Source of the DNA: Fimbriimonas sp.
GTDB taxonomy: Bacteria; Armatimonadota; Fimbriimonadia; Fimbriimonadales; Fimbriimonadaceae
Length of the DNA: 43,606 bases
Reading direction: 5' to 3'
NCBI GenBank assembly: GCA_031292555.1
Contig: JARLGV010000140.1
Location: forward strand, 1 to 43,606
In this document: positions 16,070 through 25,152 of the stretch, piece by piece
Layout of the letters: every line of letters starts with the position of its first letter
How positions within the stretch are numbered: the stretch's first letter is position 1
Made by a program: the position numbers and the translations under genes
The notes under the pieces: generated by a model
What the model was told of the DNA's origin: nothing
Seen by the model: only the letters and a program-made list of their open reading frames with translations
Databases searched by the model: none

Positions 16070-18763
16070 TTGCTTATAGTAGAAGCCATCTTGCATATAG
16101 CCGGCGGCGTAGTCGGACATCCGGTAACGGACAAACTTAATAGGGCAATCGAGTCCATTCTCCCGGCACATAATCACGACCTCGAACATGCGCTGTCGTT
16201 GGCCCTAAATGAGGCATCGCACGATGTTCTCCCTGAGCCCCGTACCGAGTTCGAGCGTATTGCGAAAGAGCAGTTCCTCGCGACATTCCAGGATTCGGGC
16301 GATCCGGCAATTATGCGGGCGGCAATGCAGGGCAATCAAGACGCCCTACTGACTGCCCTGCTCGCGACCAGCTATATGCAGGGAATGGAAGTGAGTATAA
16401 GGCGGAAACTAGCCTGCGAGCTAGTTCCGAAAGTGGCGTTCCAATTCGAAGAGGCACTCAAGAGCCCGGAATTTGGGAGGGCGTGGATTGCCTACGAGCG
16501 CGAGATGGCCCGAATCGTCCTCGAGGCAGTTGAGAGTTTCACCGAGGAGCAGCGAGAGGCGAACACCGAGGAAATTCAACTTCTCAGAAAAGCAGTAGAA
16601 ATGCAAGGCGATCTTGCCGACGTTCCACGGCAGATAGACGATCAATTCCAGGAAGTGCGTGGCCTCATCTTGCAGCTTGCAGCGGAGTTAAGTCGTTTTG
16701 TTCAGCAACATGCCCTCGCCCCGCTGCCAAGCATCCCAGAACCCCCTCAACCTCTTGTACCTTTCGCCCTCACCCAAACAAGGTCCGCCCCGGTTTCCCC
16801 ATCGCCAATACAGCTAGTGGGCCGTGAAAAGGAGGTACGCGACCTTAGGACAAAGCTCAAGAGTGACGCACCTATCATTTTTGTCTGTGGAATTGGAGGA
16901 ATTGGCAAAACGGCTCTCGCCAAAGAAGTGGTCCTAGGAATATGGAGAGAGTCATTGACCGATTCGAGAGAGTTCAAGTTCAGTCACTTCGTCTGGATTG
17001 ACTGTGGCCCAAAGCTCACTATAGGCGAGCTCCTTGATCGCATTGGTCGCGGGCTTGGCGCAAACCGAGTCAGCCGGCTTCCTTCAGTCTCCGAGAAGCG
17101 TGAAGCTATCCTTGGCATCCTTCAAAAAAACCCCACCCTCATCGTTCTTGATGGTCTCGAATCTGAAGGCAGATCCGACGCTCTTGACTTGCTACGCGAC
17201 CTTCCAGCCGGAAGCAAAGCTATCGTAACAGCTCGAGAGAGGTTTGATAAACGGGTATCGATGGTCCGTCTATCGGGATTGCCCGAAAGAGACATAGCTT
17301 CGTTACTCATCCAATTGTGTGGAGCGGAGAGTGACTCCAATGGAAAATCCCATCCAAATGAGGGCATCCAGGAGATCATGAAGACCACTGGAGGCGTCCC
17401 TCTTGCCATTGAGTGGATTGCAGGCTTCTTCGTAAGCGAGCACGTTACCTTGAGGGAAGCCCTAGAAGTTCTTCGAACTGGGCAAGGTGATGTGTTCGAT
17501 CGGCTCTTCCTTTCGGCATGGCGACGAATGACGCCACAAGAGAAAACTATACTTTACGCAAGTTCGCTTTTCCCTAAGAACATACCCAATGCTGCGCTCA
17601 CCTACCTAGCTAACCTAGCTGCGAATGAGCTCTCTAAAGCCCTACTTCGCTTGACGGAGGCAAGCCTGATCGATGTCCGAACCGAAGGGCACCAGGACCG
17701 GGTCTACGAGCTCCATCCGTTGACAGCTCACTTCGTCCAGCAACGGTTGCTTGCAGACAGATCTCAAAGGGAGCGGCTAAGCAATAGATTTGTACAGTAC
17801 TACCGAAGCTTCACGCATGATCATAGTAATTGGGAACAAGTTGCCGACGTTGGTGCGCTGGAACTTGAGCATGAAAACATCTTCCATGCAATGGATATGT
17901 GTCACGAAGCCAATCGCATGGCAGATTATGTGGAGATTCATCGCAACATCTACAACATGCTATGGGCTCGAGGGTACTGGACGCATAATCTGATGCGTGG
18001 CAATTTGGCAGTTGCAGCAGCTACATGGCTAGGACAGCTTGACAGCAAAGCATGGATAACCATGGAGAGTTTGGGATGGATCAGTTTCCTCCAGGGTGAT
18101 CGGATCTCAGCAAGGTCACTTTACATGTCGTCCCTCGAGGACTTTAAGGCAATTCGATCAAGGGGCGGTTCCTCGGCGATAACGGGACTTGCGCGAGCAT
18201 ACAATTACCTTGGCAGACTAGAAATCGCCGAGGGGAGGCATCACAGCGCAGAGGACTTACTTAACAAAGGTCTTGAATTGGCTACCGACTCCTTAACACG
18301 AGGAATGCTGCTAAACGCCCAAGGAGATGTGTTTATGGCACTAGGTGATATCGAACGCGCAGAGGCATGCTTTCTGGGAGCCCTTAAGCTACGCGAAGAT
18401 GACCACGACGACACTCGCAAATGCGGCGTCCTGATTAGGATCGGTTGGCTTGCGCTTACGCAGCGAAGGCTCGATCTTAGCCGGCAACGCTTCCATGAGG
18501 GGATTGAGCTTGCCAAGTCTGTAGACCGTCGCGAGGCAATTGGATGGGGTTCCGAGGGAATGGCAAAACTATGCCTTCAGCAAGGCGAACTAAAGGACGC
18601 ACTGTGTTTCGCTCGCGCCGCTCAGACTGAGTTTCAACATTTGGGCGCGGCCGTGGCCGCGGAGCGGACTGACCAACTCATTAGGTCAATCATTGCCTGC
18701 ATGGATAATTTACTCGCCGAAGAAATACCATCAAGTTCGAATGGAGGCAGCGAGGTCTTATGA
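16070..18763 (+). CDS. STAND-family NTPase (NB-ARC-like) with C-terminal TPR repeats
   Basis: 897-aa signal-transduction ATPase. The N-terminal helical region (about 1-230, with NHDLEHALSLALNEAS and a coiled-coil-like EEQREANTEEIQLLRKAVEM stretch) matches no effector domain I know. The NTPase core has the P-loop CGIGGIGKT (273-281, K280), Walker B LIVLDGLE (D361), sensor segment AGSKAIVTARERF and GVPLAIEW (442-449), the GxP motif of NB-ARC/AP-ATPases. A winged-helix region follows, then TPR-like repeats from about residue 660 (NYLGRLEIAEGRHHSAEDLL, LNAQGDVFMALGDIERAEAC). The start is probably TTG 16070, preceded by AGGCGG at 4 nt. The stop overlaps the radical SAM start in ATGA. STAND proteins oligomerise on sensing a trigger; many are antiviral sensors or regulators of metabolism. 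Confidence 0.88.
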   Translation: MLIVEAILHIAGGVVGHPVTDKLNRAIESILPAHNHDLEHALSLALNEASHDVLPEPRTEFERIAKEQFLATFQDSGDPAIMRAAMQGNQDALLTALLATSYMQGMEVSIRRKLACELVPKVAFQFEEALKSPEFGRAWIAYEREMARIVLEAVESFTEEQREANTEEIQLLRKAVEMQGDLADVPRQIDDQFQEVRGLILQLAAELSRFVQQHALAPLPSIPEPPQPLVPFALTQTRSAPVSPSPIQLVGREKEVRDLRTKLKSDAPIIFVCGIGGIGKTALAKEVVLGIWRESLTDSREFKFSHFVWIDCGPKLTIGELLDRIGRGLGANRVSRLPSVSEKREAILGILQKNPTLIVLDGLESEGRSDALDLLRDLPAGSKAIVTARERFDKRVSMVRLSGLPERDIASLLIQLCGAESDSNGKSHPNEGIQEIMKTTGGVPLAIEWIAGFFVSEHVTLREALEVLRTGQGDVFDRLFLSAWRRMTPQEKTILYASSLFPKNIPNAALTYLANLAANELSKALLRLTEASLIDVRTEGHQDRVYELHPLTAHFVQQRLLADRSQRERLSNRFVQYYRSFTHDHSNWEQVADVGALELEHENIFHAMDMCHEANRMADYVEIHRNIYNMLWARGYWTHNLMRGNLAVAAATWLGQLDSKAWITMESLGWISFLQGDRISARSLYMSSLEDFKAIRSRGGSSAITGLARAYNYLGRLEIAEGRHHSAEDLLNKGLELATDSLTRGMLLNAQGDVFMALGDIERAEACFLGALKLREDDHDDTRKCGVLIRIGWLALTQRRLDLSRQRFHEGIELAKSVDRREAIGWGSEGMAKLCLQQGELKDALCFARAAQTEFQHLGAAVAAERTDQLIRSIIACMDNLLAEEIPSSSNGGSEVL

Positions 18764-20235
18764 GGCGTAACGCAGACGTACTTCTCATTAATTCTCCGAG
18801 GGATCTCTTCCAGCCGTCCAATAGGGCTTCCCAAGATCGTCGCATGCCCCTTGGTTTGATGTACATCGCGGCCTTTCTCAAGCAAGCGGGAAAGACCGTT
18901 CGCATGGTGGACGCCGAAGCACTCCGTTTGGGCGCAATGGCGATAATCGATGTAGCTGTTGAGTATCAACCACGTATTGTCGGTCTGAACTGCCATACAC
19001 TTAACAGGCATGTCGTTTATGATCTTGTTCGCTTACTGCAGTTTGCCTGTCCAGGGTCGAAGATCGTGCTCGGCGGCCCCCACCCGTCACTAGCTCCGGG
19101 ATCAGTATTTCGCGAGTGCTCGGCTGTGAACATCATAGTTATCGGCGAAGGCGAGCAAACCATGCTTGAATTGTGCAATAGATCAGAAGATCTTGAGGGT
19201 GTGCGCGGCATTGCGTTCCGGTCAGGTGAAGGCGTTCGTTTTACACCACCCAGACCACGAATCACCGCGCTGGACGACCTTCCTTTCCCTGATCTTGCCG
19301 ATCTGCCCGTTCATGAATACCTGAGGTATTCAGATCCGGATCTGCCTGGTCTGTGGAACCGAGCCTATCTTAGTGCTACTAGGGGTTGCCGCTTTAGGTG
19401 TTCCTATTGCACCGAACACGCTTTTTGGTCTGGCGGTTCGTCGGTCAGAACTGCGCAAAGCGTAATTGACGAGATGCTCGCCTATCGCCAAGCATATGGT
19501 GTCGACCGATTTTACTTCTATGACGATACATTCACAGATTGGCCTCACCTATTTGAGTTCTGCCAATCTGCCGGGGAACTCGGTTTCACGTGGAGTTGCT
19601 CAACGCGCATCGAACAAATGAGTCCCGACACAATACGCAAGATGGCCGAAGGCGGATGCCGTGAGGTTGCCTTTGGGCTTGAATCAGGCTCTAAGCTCTC
19701 ACTCCAGTCCGTTCACAAGAACTGGCAAGGGGCACGTGGTCACAGTGTTGCGTCAGAGGTCATTAAGGCCTGTAATGAGCAAAGAATAGCACCAAGGGCC
19801 CATTTCATTCTCGGGTTTCCGTGGGAAGCGGCTACGGACATTACGGCAACGGTGAAGCTTGCCCTTACCCTTCGCAAGTCAGGCTTGAGAGATGCGAATT
19901 TTTTCGTCTTCAAAGTGTATCCAGGCACTGAGATTTCGAAACAGATAGTCAGTGACCCAGATCAGACTATCGTAAGTGTCACCGAACACTCCGAAGAAGC
20001 ATGGTACGACGCCTGGAGCGTGTACGATTGGTTTCGTGCTTCCTCTCCTCAGGTTGCGGCCAAGCTAAAGCGCTTTAACGATATTCCCCTGATCTCACCC
20101 AACCCGCGTTTCGAGAGTATTGAGCTACGACTGATCGTGCGGAAGGCTTACGAGCTTTTTTTTGCACCCACGATCCTTGCTGAAGCTCTAGTTCACGATG
20201 CCCTCTGGGCGAGTTCTCGCCCAAACTCGAAGTAG
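18760..20235 (+). CDS. Cobalamin-binding-type radical SAM protein
   Basis: 491-aa enzyme with an N-terminal B12-binding-like Rossmann domain (about 1-150: VLLINSPRD, LGLMYIAAFLKQAGKTVRMVD, IVGLNCHTLN, IVLGGPHPS, VIGEGEQTMLEL) and a radical SAM barrel. The barrel has the cluster motif C-x3-C-x2-C (C210, C214, C217 in RGCRFRCSYC), and FYFYDDTFTDW and FGLESGS later in the fold. The layout follows the BchE/MiaB-like P-methylase type. Members methylate unreactive carbons or rearrange rings. The classic DxHxxG cobalamin lower-ligand motif is not visible, as in many BchE-type enzymes. It overlaps the STAND gene by 4 nt and is surely co-translated with it. No peptide or other substrate gene is next to it. 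A hairpin GGGCGA/TCGCCC (20207-20222) lies at the very end of the gene. Confidence 0.9.
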   Translation: MRRNADVLLINSPRDLFQPSNRASQDRRMPLGLMYIAAFLKQAGKTVRMVDAEALRLGAMAIIDVAVEYQPRIVGLNCHTLNRHVVYDLVRLLQFACPGSKIVLGGPHPSLAPGSVFRECSAVNIIVIGEGEQTMLELCNRSEDLEGVRGIAFRSGEGVRFTPPRPRITALDDLPFPDLADLPVHEYLRYSDPDLPGLWNRAYLSATRGCRFRCSYCTEHAFWSGGSSVRTAQSVIDEMLAYRQAYGVDRFYFYDDTFTDWPHLFEFCQSAGELGFTWSCSTRIEQMSPDTIRKMAEGGCREVAFGLESGSKLSLQSVHKNWQGARGHSVASEVIKACNEQRIAPRAHFILGFPWEAATDITATVKLALTLRKSGLRDANFFVFKVYPGTEISKQIVSDPDQTIVSVTEHSEEAWYDAWSVYDWFRASSPQVAAKLKRFNDIPLISPNPRFESIELRLIVRKAYELFFAPTILAEALVHDALWASSRPNSK

Positions 20236-20291
20236 TTGTCTCGGAATTTGACCTATCCGAGTCCTCGCAAATTCTCGGTGTAAATTGGGGT

Positions 20292-22138
20292 ATGCGGCTC
20301 GTCTTCTGGTGCTCACTTTGTCTGGTATCGACGATAGCGATAGCGTCAAAAGGCGCTGTGCAACGGACGCGAGAGCCCTGGAAGACGGCGGTTCCGGCAC
20401 GCTTTGCACTTCATCCGCTTTCAAGGACCCAGGGGTTCACGTTCACGATGTACGGGACTCCGCCGGACCTATCGCCCCTTCGACAACTCGTCGACGTAAT
20501 GAAGCGAGACAAGTTGCGCAACGGGTTCGACCCGGGGCAGACCACCACGGCCTTACGCCAAGCCAACATTTGACTTCCTTTCACAGGTTGGTTGGCTGGT
20601 GATGTGCTATCCGGGCTTCTCCGATATGCAGGTCAAGGACGGACGATGCGTCTTGACCAAAGCCGATGCCGAATTTCTGGCGTCGATGGATCGAGCAAAG
20701 GTGTTCACCGCAGTTCAGTTGGGTGAATGGGGTTATTACTTCCACAACCTCTCGATGAACGAGGGGTTTTGGGGCGATATCTACGGCAACGATCTGGACC
20801 GGTTCAAGAGCCTGATGAAGCCGGCTGGCCTCGCCGGATATGACCGAATGCCAACGGGCAAGAAGGAGTGTTACGACACTCTCAAGGGCTACTCTCAGAG
20901 CCGATCCAAGGACATGCTCGGGCGCGTGATCAGCGTACCCGGGCAAATCGCACCACGAGGCGTACGCCGGCGAATGGGGCGCGAAGTGCGTCGGATTTGA
21001 GGTTGGCGAGAACATCGCATTCACCCAATCCAAGCTGGCGTTCGCTCGCGGCGCATCGCGCCAATGGAACGTGCGGTGGTCCGTCCAAGTAAGCCTCTGG
21101 TTCTCGGGCGCATGCACGACGAGCGGGCCCTTGAGGCAGGAGAAAGGCGGAGCGAGGGGGCTGGACGCCGGGCACTCGCTGAGCTTCTATCAGCGGATGT
21201 GGCTGCACGGTTGGTTCGCAGGCGCCTCGATGGTTACCGCCAAGAACAGCATCGCGACCTTCTTCGAGCAACCGTCGGCTCCTTGGACATTGACGTCCAT
21301 TGGCAGGAAAGCGTCCGAGGTGTTCCAGTTCATGCAAAGCCACGACCGTGGCGTGCCCTACACGCCGGTCGCAATCGTCCTCGACCATCTCGCGGGCTAC
21401 AACGGATACATGGATAAACCGTGGGGGATACTCACGCCGACCGAAAGGGATCGGCAGGTTCGCGACCTGTTCGACTTTCAGCTCTTTCCCGGTAGCGATC
21501 ACATTCACCATCGCGGCGATCCGAACAATCCCGAAGCCAGCTATCTACGTCCGACACCCTACGGCGAGATCTTTGACGTGCAACTGAGCATCGCGTCCGC
21601 GCCGATGCTTGGCAGCTACTCAACGCTCTTGCTGGCTGGGGACATCGAATTCGACGATAACCTGGTCGCCAAGCTCGAGGCCCTTTTGCGCAAAGGGGCG
21701 AGAGTCTTGATCTCCCAGGCCCATAGAGCCGCCCTTGGCCCCAAGTTCGCCTGGCTTGCCAGGTATTCCGGCCTAGAAATCCTCCAGCCCTGGACGAATC
21801 CGGAAACGGGAAGAACCGCGGCGATCTCGAACGATCGGTTGGCGAACCTTGCCAAAAGCAGTTTGCCCATCGAGGTGTCGGGCGATCCGATCGAATACGA
21901 GATCAATCGAACGGATCGCGGCTGGGTCGTCGAGGTGATCAACAACAAGGGAGTGATCAAGAAGCCCGATCAGCCCACCGTGACCGATCCGGGATCCGTC
22001 GTCCGAGTCACTTTGACGCCCAAATTCCAATTCCGAACGGCTCGTGCTTGGAGTACCGGCAAGTCGTTCGAACCGTCCCGCGACGTTCGGATGGAAGTCG
22101 AGCCCGGAGCTAGCGGGTTCGTCGAATTCAGGCTCTAG
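20292..22138 (+). pseudogene. Secreted glycosidase-like protein with two frameshifts
   Basis: Three frames join into one protein of about 615 aa. From ATG 20292, a signal peptide (MRLVFWCSLCLVSTIAIAS) leads to GQTTTALRQAN. The frame then moves at TTT 20569-20571 to FLSQVGWLVMCYPGF, and again at AAA 20945-20947 to HHEAYAGEWGAKCVGFEVGE, then runs to 22138. Removing one base at each site restores a continuous sequence, so each is a +1 insertion in a short homopolymer. The C-terminal half contains YSTLLLAGDIEFDDNLVAKL and GARVLISQAHRAAL, like the glutamine-amidotransferase-like trimerisation domain of GH42-type enzymes, and a final beta domain. Family and substrate are not certain. It could be a decaying gene or a sequencing artefact. 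Confidence 0.75.
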
Positions 22139-22157
22139 AGCCTGAATTCGATGAACT
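22116..22157. terminator. Perfect 30-bp palindrome between convergent genes, likely bidirectional terminator
   Basis: Positions 22122-22151 are a perfect palindrome with the half CGAATTCAGGCTCT (22123-22136), flanked by one more matched pair. With two G-T mismatches the dyad extends to 22116-22157. The centre CTAG contains the TAG stop codon of the glycosidase-like pseudogene, and the BlaR1-type gene ends 13 nt beyond the outer arm. In RNA either strand would fold to a very stable hairpin with a tiny loop, suited to ending transcription from both sides. Confidence 0.65.
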
Positions 22158-22169
22158 GCCACGGCGCAT

Positions 22170-24638
22170 CTACTTCGGCGTCAACGGCACGTTCGGGTAC
22201 TTCACCCACACGAATTGGCGGACTCGGACTTCGACCGTTTTCACCCGATCGGCGGATGCTTTCGGGAGGTCGAATTCGACCCAACCTTGGCCCTCGGAAA
22301 TCGCCATCGCTCCGTCGGGCCGCGTCACAACCTGACCGTTGGCATCGAGTGGACGGTAATCGTTTTCCTGCCACGCGACCCGTTTGGCGATCTTGTCCGA
22401 ATACTCCACCCGAAGCGAGCCGGTCCAACCCTGCTTTGGAGAAAAACGCCAAGACGCAGTAGGCTCCTTGCCCGGAGTGAGTCGAGCGATCGTTGCATAC
22501 GTACCAACCCCGACCCTTGCGACCAGGTCCGCGTGGCGAATGTTGTGATCCAACGTCAGATTGAAGCATCGGTACATCCCTTCCGGCAAAGCCACTCCCA
22601 GAAGTGCTTGGGCGACGGGCCAGCCCTCTCCGTCGTACAAGAACTGTGGATCGGGCGCACCGACCGGCTGCCTCAACATCCAGAGATGGATCGGCTTTCT
22701 TGCAGGCCCAGGCAGTTTGGGGCCAAGGTCCTCCTGCATTATGTTGGGGAGTTCATTGGAGATTGGCTTGTGTTCCACTTTGTGCCCTTCCCAATCCCAT
22801 CCCTTTCCAGGCACTCCATTTTCATTTGAAATGCTCCAAATACGCATCGAAGTGCCGTCAGGCAGCTTGGCTAACCCATGGTCGGCGGTAATGAGGGTAT
22901 CCGGCAGGAAATGCCTCGGAACATACACCGCCTTTGGGTTTGGTGCCAAAGGAATGTCGCGCATGGTCACTTTGCGCATCGGCCGGCTGAGCAATTCGAC
23001 CTTGGCAATCGACGAGACGGTCGTTGCCGAGGGCGCCGTCTGCAAACCAGTCATGCACTCGAATCGGACCCCTTCGACGTTTCCAGGTAGCAGCCGAACC
23101 ATCGATTCGCATTCCGCCTGGCTCTTGGGCAGCACAAAGCTGATCTTTGATCGCGTGTTCTGCTCTGACGCCGACGCCAACCGCAGCTTCACCGATGGAT
23201 TCACCTCTGCGGTCGACACACCGTTTTTGAAGCTACGACTGGCGAATACCTTCCAGTCACCGCTGGGAACTCGAAAACTCACCTCTGCGGTTCGCGAGCC
23301 GGGAGCGGCAACCAGCTGCATCACATGGTACGAACCCCCGAGCGCGTCTTGAAAGCCAAAAACAGTGTCGGAACCGTAGTAGGGGAGCGATGCCTGCTCC
23401 TGACCCGATGAAACCATCGGCCACGGAAACTCAATGTCGTCGTTGTCAGTTCGGAAGATTACGTAACGGACGATCGCCTTGCTCGTGGCATCTCGGGCGG
23501 AGCCGAAAGACTGAATATCTCTGTCGCTGAGCCCGAGCGGGCGGCTCAGCAACGCGCCCTTCATATCCCAGGAGACCGCATGCTCGCCTTGCATCTCGGT
23601 GATCGCAACGATCTCCGTACGCTGTCCATGCCCAAGGTCCGCTACTCCATCTGTGGAGACCGCCGGTCCGGCCACCAGTCGAGTCGCCGCAAACGGCACG
23701 ATGACAAGGGCCGAAAAGAGGAACGTGACGGCTGAAGTCCGCCGCCGCAACGGTTCCCGGCGCCCCTTTCGGCTCAGAATCTGGGCAACCCGCCACTTAA
23801 GTGTTCCCGGCTCCACAAACTCGATCGCCACTGCCATGCGGCGCGCTCGAAGCCCTTCGGCAACGTCGACCAGCGTTGCGGCATAGCCAGGCGCATCGAG
23901 TCCTTCGTTCAGAACTGCGTCGTCGGCGGCATGCTCGCTTTCGATTCTCAGTCGGGACGCCGCCCAATGGACGAGCAGATTGGGCCAGTACAAAGCAGAA
24001 ATGACGCGGGCAAAAATCATCCACGCCCAGTCGCCTCGTCGCACGTGAGCGCACTCATGGAGCAGAATCGCATTACTCTTGGCATCCGACCAGTCCTCAC
24101 ACGAACTCGGAAGCAGAACGATCGGATGGAGATAGCCCATGGTTACCGGAACGTCAACCGACGTTGTGCTGACAATCCTGGTGTTGGCTGGACAGCCAGG
24201 TGGAAGGAGTGCCCTTCGATCGATACCACCCCTGGCCAATCTGGAGGCTACGGTAATTTCGATGCCGAGACGGCCAAGGAAGATGAAAGCGCCCAGCGCC
24301 CACGCGATGAAGGCGAGGAATGGAAGGTCCGACGTGGACTCGTCGCTGGCGTCATGCGCGCTGGCTGGAGCGGCTAGTGTAGCAGAAGCCAGCTGCAGCG
24401 GTGCTGCCTTCACAGGAATGGACTGGGACGAGCGGATCGACTGGACCGCAGCCGGACGCTCGATCCGAATCGCAGGGACACGGATCGCCAGCATGGGCAG
24501 CACGGCAAGACATACGAAACCAAGTGCCCAGAGCCGATGCCTCAGGGCCGCCGACTGCCCCCTCGCCATCCAAACGACAACCGACACGAGCAGTACGAAC
24601 CCGAAGCTCTTTTCTGCGATCTCTATGAACAGGTTCAT
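22170..24638 (-). CDS. BlaR1/MecR1-like M56 metallopeptidase antirepressor
   Basis: 822-aa membrane sensor-protease. The N-terminal part has hydrophobic segments at about 10-25, 38-53 and 107-125 and the zinc protease motif HECAH (194-198, in ILLHECAHVRRGDW), with the downstream IESEHAADD (232-240) supplying the third ligand. A further hydrophobic stretch near 300 anchors the long C-terminal region of about 500 residues. That region does not show the penicillin-binding SxxK domain of BlaR1; it looks like mixed beta-rich extracellular domains with repeated RYVIFRTDND- and VGTYATIARLT-like strands. The start overlaps the BlaI-like repressor stop by 4 nt (ATGA). The family cleaves its partner repressor on sensing a signal. 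Here the signal is unlikely to be a beta-lactam. The gene ends 13 nt from a strong palindrome. Confidence 0.85.
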   Translation of the reverse strand: MNLFIEIAEKSFGFVLLVSVVVWMARGQSAALRHRLWALGFVCLAVLPMLAIRVPAIRIERPAAVQSIRSSQSIPVKAAPLQLASATLAAPASAHDASDESTSDLPFLAFIAWALGAFIFLGRLGIEITVASRLARGGIDRRALLPPGCPANTRIVSTTSVDVPVTMGYLHPIVLLPSSCEDWSDAKSNAILLHECAHVRRGDWAWMIFARVISALYWPNLLVHWAASRLRIESEHAADDAVLNEGLDAPGYAATLVDVAEGLRARRMAVAIEFVEPGTLKWRVAQILSRKGRREPLRRRTSAVTFLFSALVIVPFAATRLVAGPAVSTDGVADLGHGQRTEIVAITEMQGEHAVSWDMKGALLSRPLGLSDRDIQSFGSARDATSKAIVRYVIFRTDNDDIEFPWPMVSSGQEQASLPYYGSDTVFGFQDALGGSYHVMQLVAAPGSRTAEVSFRVPSGDWKVFASRSFKNGVSTAEVNPSVKLRLASASEQNTRSKISFVLPKSQAECESMVRLLPGNVEGVRFECMTGLQTAPSATTVSSIAKVELLSRPMRKVTMRDIPLAPNPKAVYVPRHFLPDTLITADHGLAKLPDGTSMRIWSISNENGVPGKGWDWEGHKVEHKPISNELPNIMQEDLGPKLPGPARKPIHLWMLRQPVGAPDPQFLYDGEGWPVAQALLGVALPEGMYRCFNLTLDHNIRHADLVARVGVGTYATIARLTPGKEPTASWRFSPKQGWTGSLRVEYSDKIAKRVAWQENDYRPLDANGQVVTRPDGAMAISEGQGWVEFDLPKASADRVKTVEVRVRQFVWVKYPNVPLTPK

Positions 24639-25012
24639 GCTTTCCTCGCTTCCTCGATCATTCGGCGCATATCGTCCAGGTCCGCATCGGTTAGGTCAAC
24701 TTCCTTGTCATTCAGCAGCGTGGCCAACACTCCGCTCACCGAACCGCCAAAGAACGTCTTGACGAGGCGATTCGCCTCGACGCGAGCCACCGCATCGCGC
24801 TCCCTGGTCGGGCGGTACACGAATCGGACTCCCTCCTCCTCATGGTTGAGAAACCCCTTCGCCTCGAGGGTTCGGAGGTAGGAACGGATCGCCGAATTCG
24901 AGATACTGCCCGGCAGCGCCTGTTCGAGGTCAGTTGCCACGATCGAACCACGTTCGTAGGCGAGGTCCATGATCTGGTGCTCTCGCTTGCTCAGATTTCC
25001 CGTGAGTTTCAT
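24635..25012 (-). CDS. BlaI/MecI-family transcriptional repressor
   Basis: 125-aa winged-helix repressor, the standard length for BlaI/MecI/CopY. The N-terminal HTH reads LSKREHQIMDLAYERGSIVATDLEQAL and ISNSAIRSYLRTLEAKGFLNHEEEG, and the wing is VRFVYRPTRERD. The C-terminal part (VKTFFGGSVSGVLATLLNDKEVD) is the dimerisation region where M56 proteases cut. It is the first gene of the pair with the M56 protein, and the 4-nt overlap indicates coupled translation. Three dyads of GTTGGA/TCCAAC type lie from 4 nt upstream of its start codon, indicating autoregulation. The divergent desaturase gene could share this control. Confidence 0.95.
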   Translation of the reverse strand: MKLTGNLSKREHQIMDLAYERGSIVATDLEQALPGSISNSAIRSYLRTLEAKGFLNHEEEGVRFVYRPTRERDAVARVEANRLVKTFFGGSVSGVLATLLNDKEVDLTDADLDDMRRMIEEARKA

Positions 25013-25015
25013 CCT

Positions 25016-25072
25016 GTTGGAATTCTAACATGTTGGAAATCCAACTGCAAGGTCTTTTGTTGAAATTCCTAC
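25016..25072. promoter_or_regulatory. Three BlaI-type operator dyads
   Basis: Three related 14-nt sites stand in the gap between the repressor and the divergent desaturase gene: GTTGGAATTCTAAC (25016-25029), GTTGGAAATCCAAC (25032-25045) and GTTGAAATTCCTAC (25059-25072). The middle one is a near-perfect dyad of GTTGGA and TCCAAC. Their shared half-site and place 4 nt from the repressor start codon fit repressor binding. The desaturase start is 80 nt from the last site, so it may be in the same regulon. Confidence 0.6.
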
Positions 25073-25152
25073 AAATCTCTGGTCGGAGCCACGCTGACAC
25101 TAATGTCCGCCGCAAGGATCGTTCGACGGTCATGTTTGGTAGGATATAGCCC

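Noticed and set aside
17124-17130. A7 run in the STAND gene as a programmed frameshift site.
   Set aside because: The zero frame continues with Walker B and later motifs; no useful product follows in another frame.
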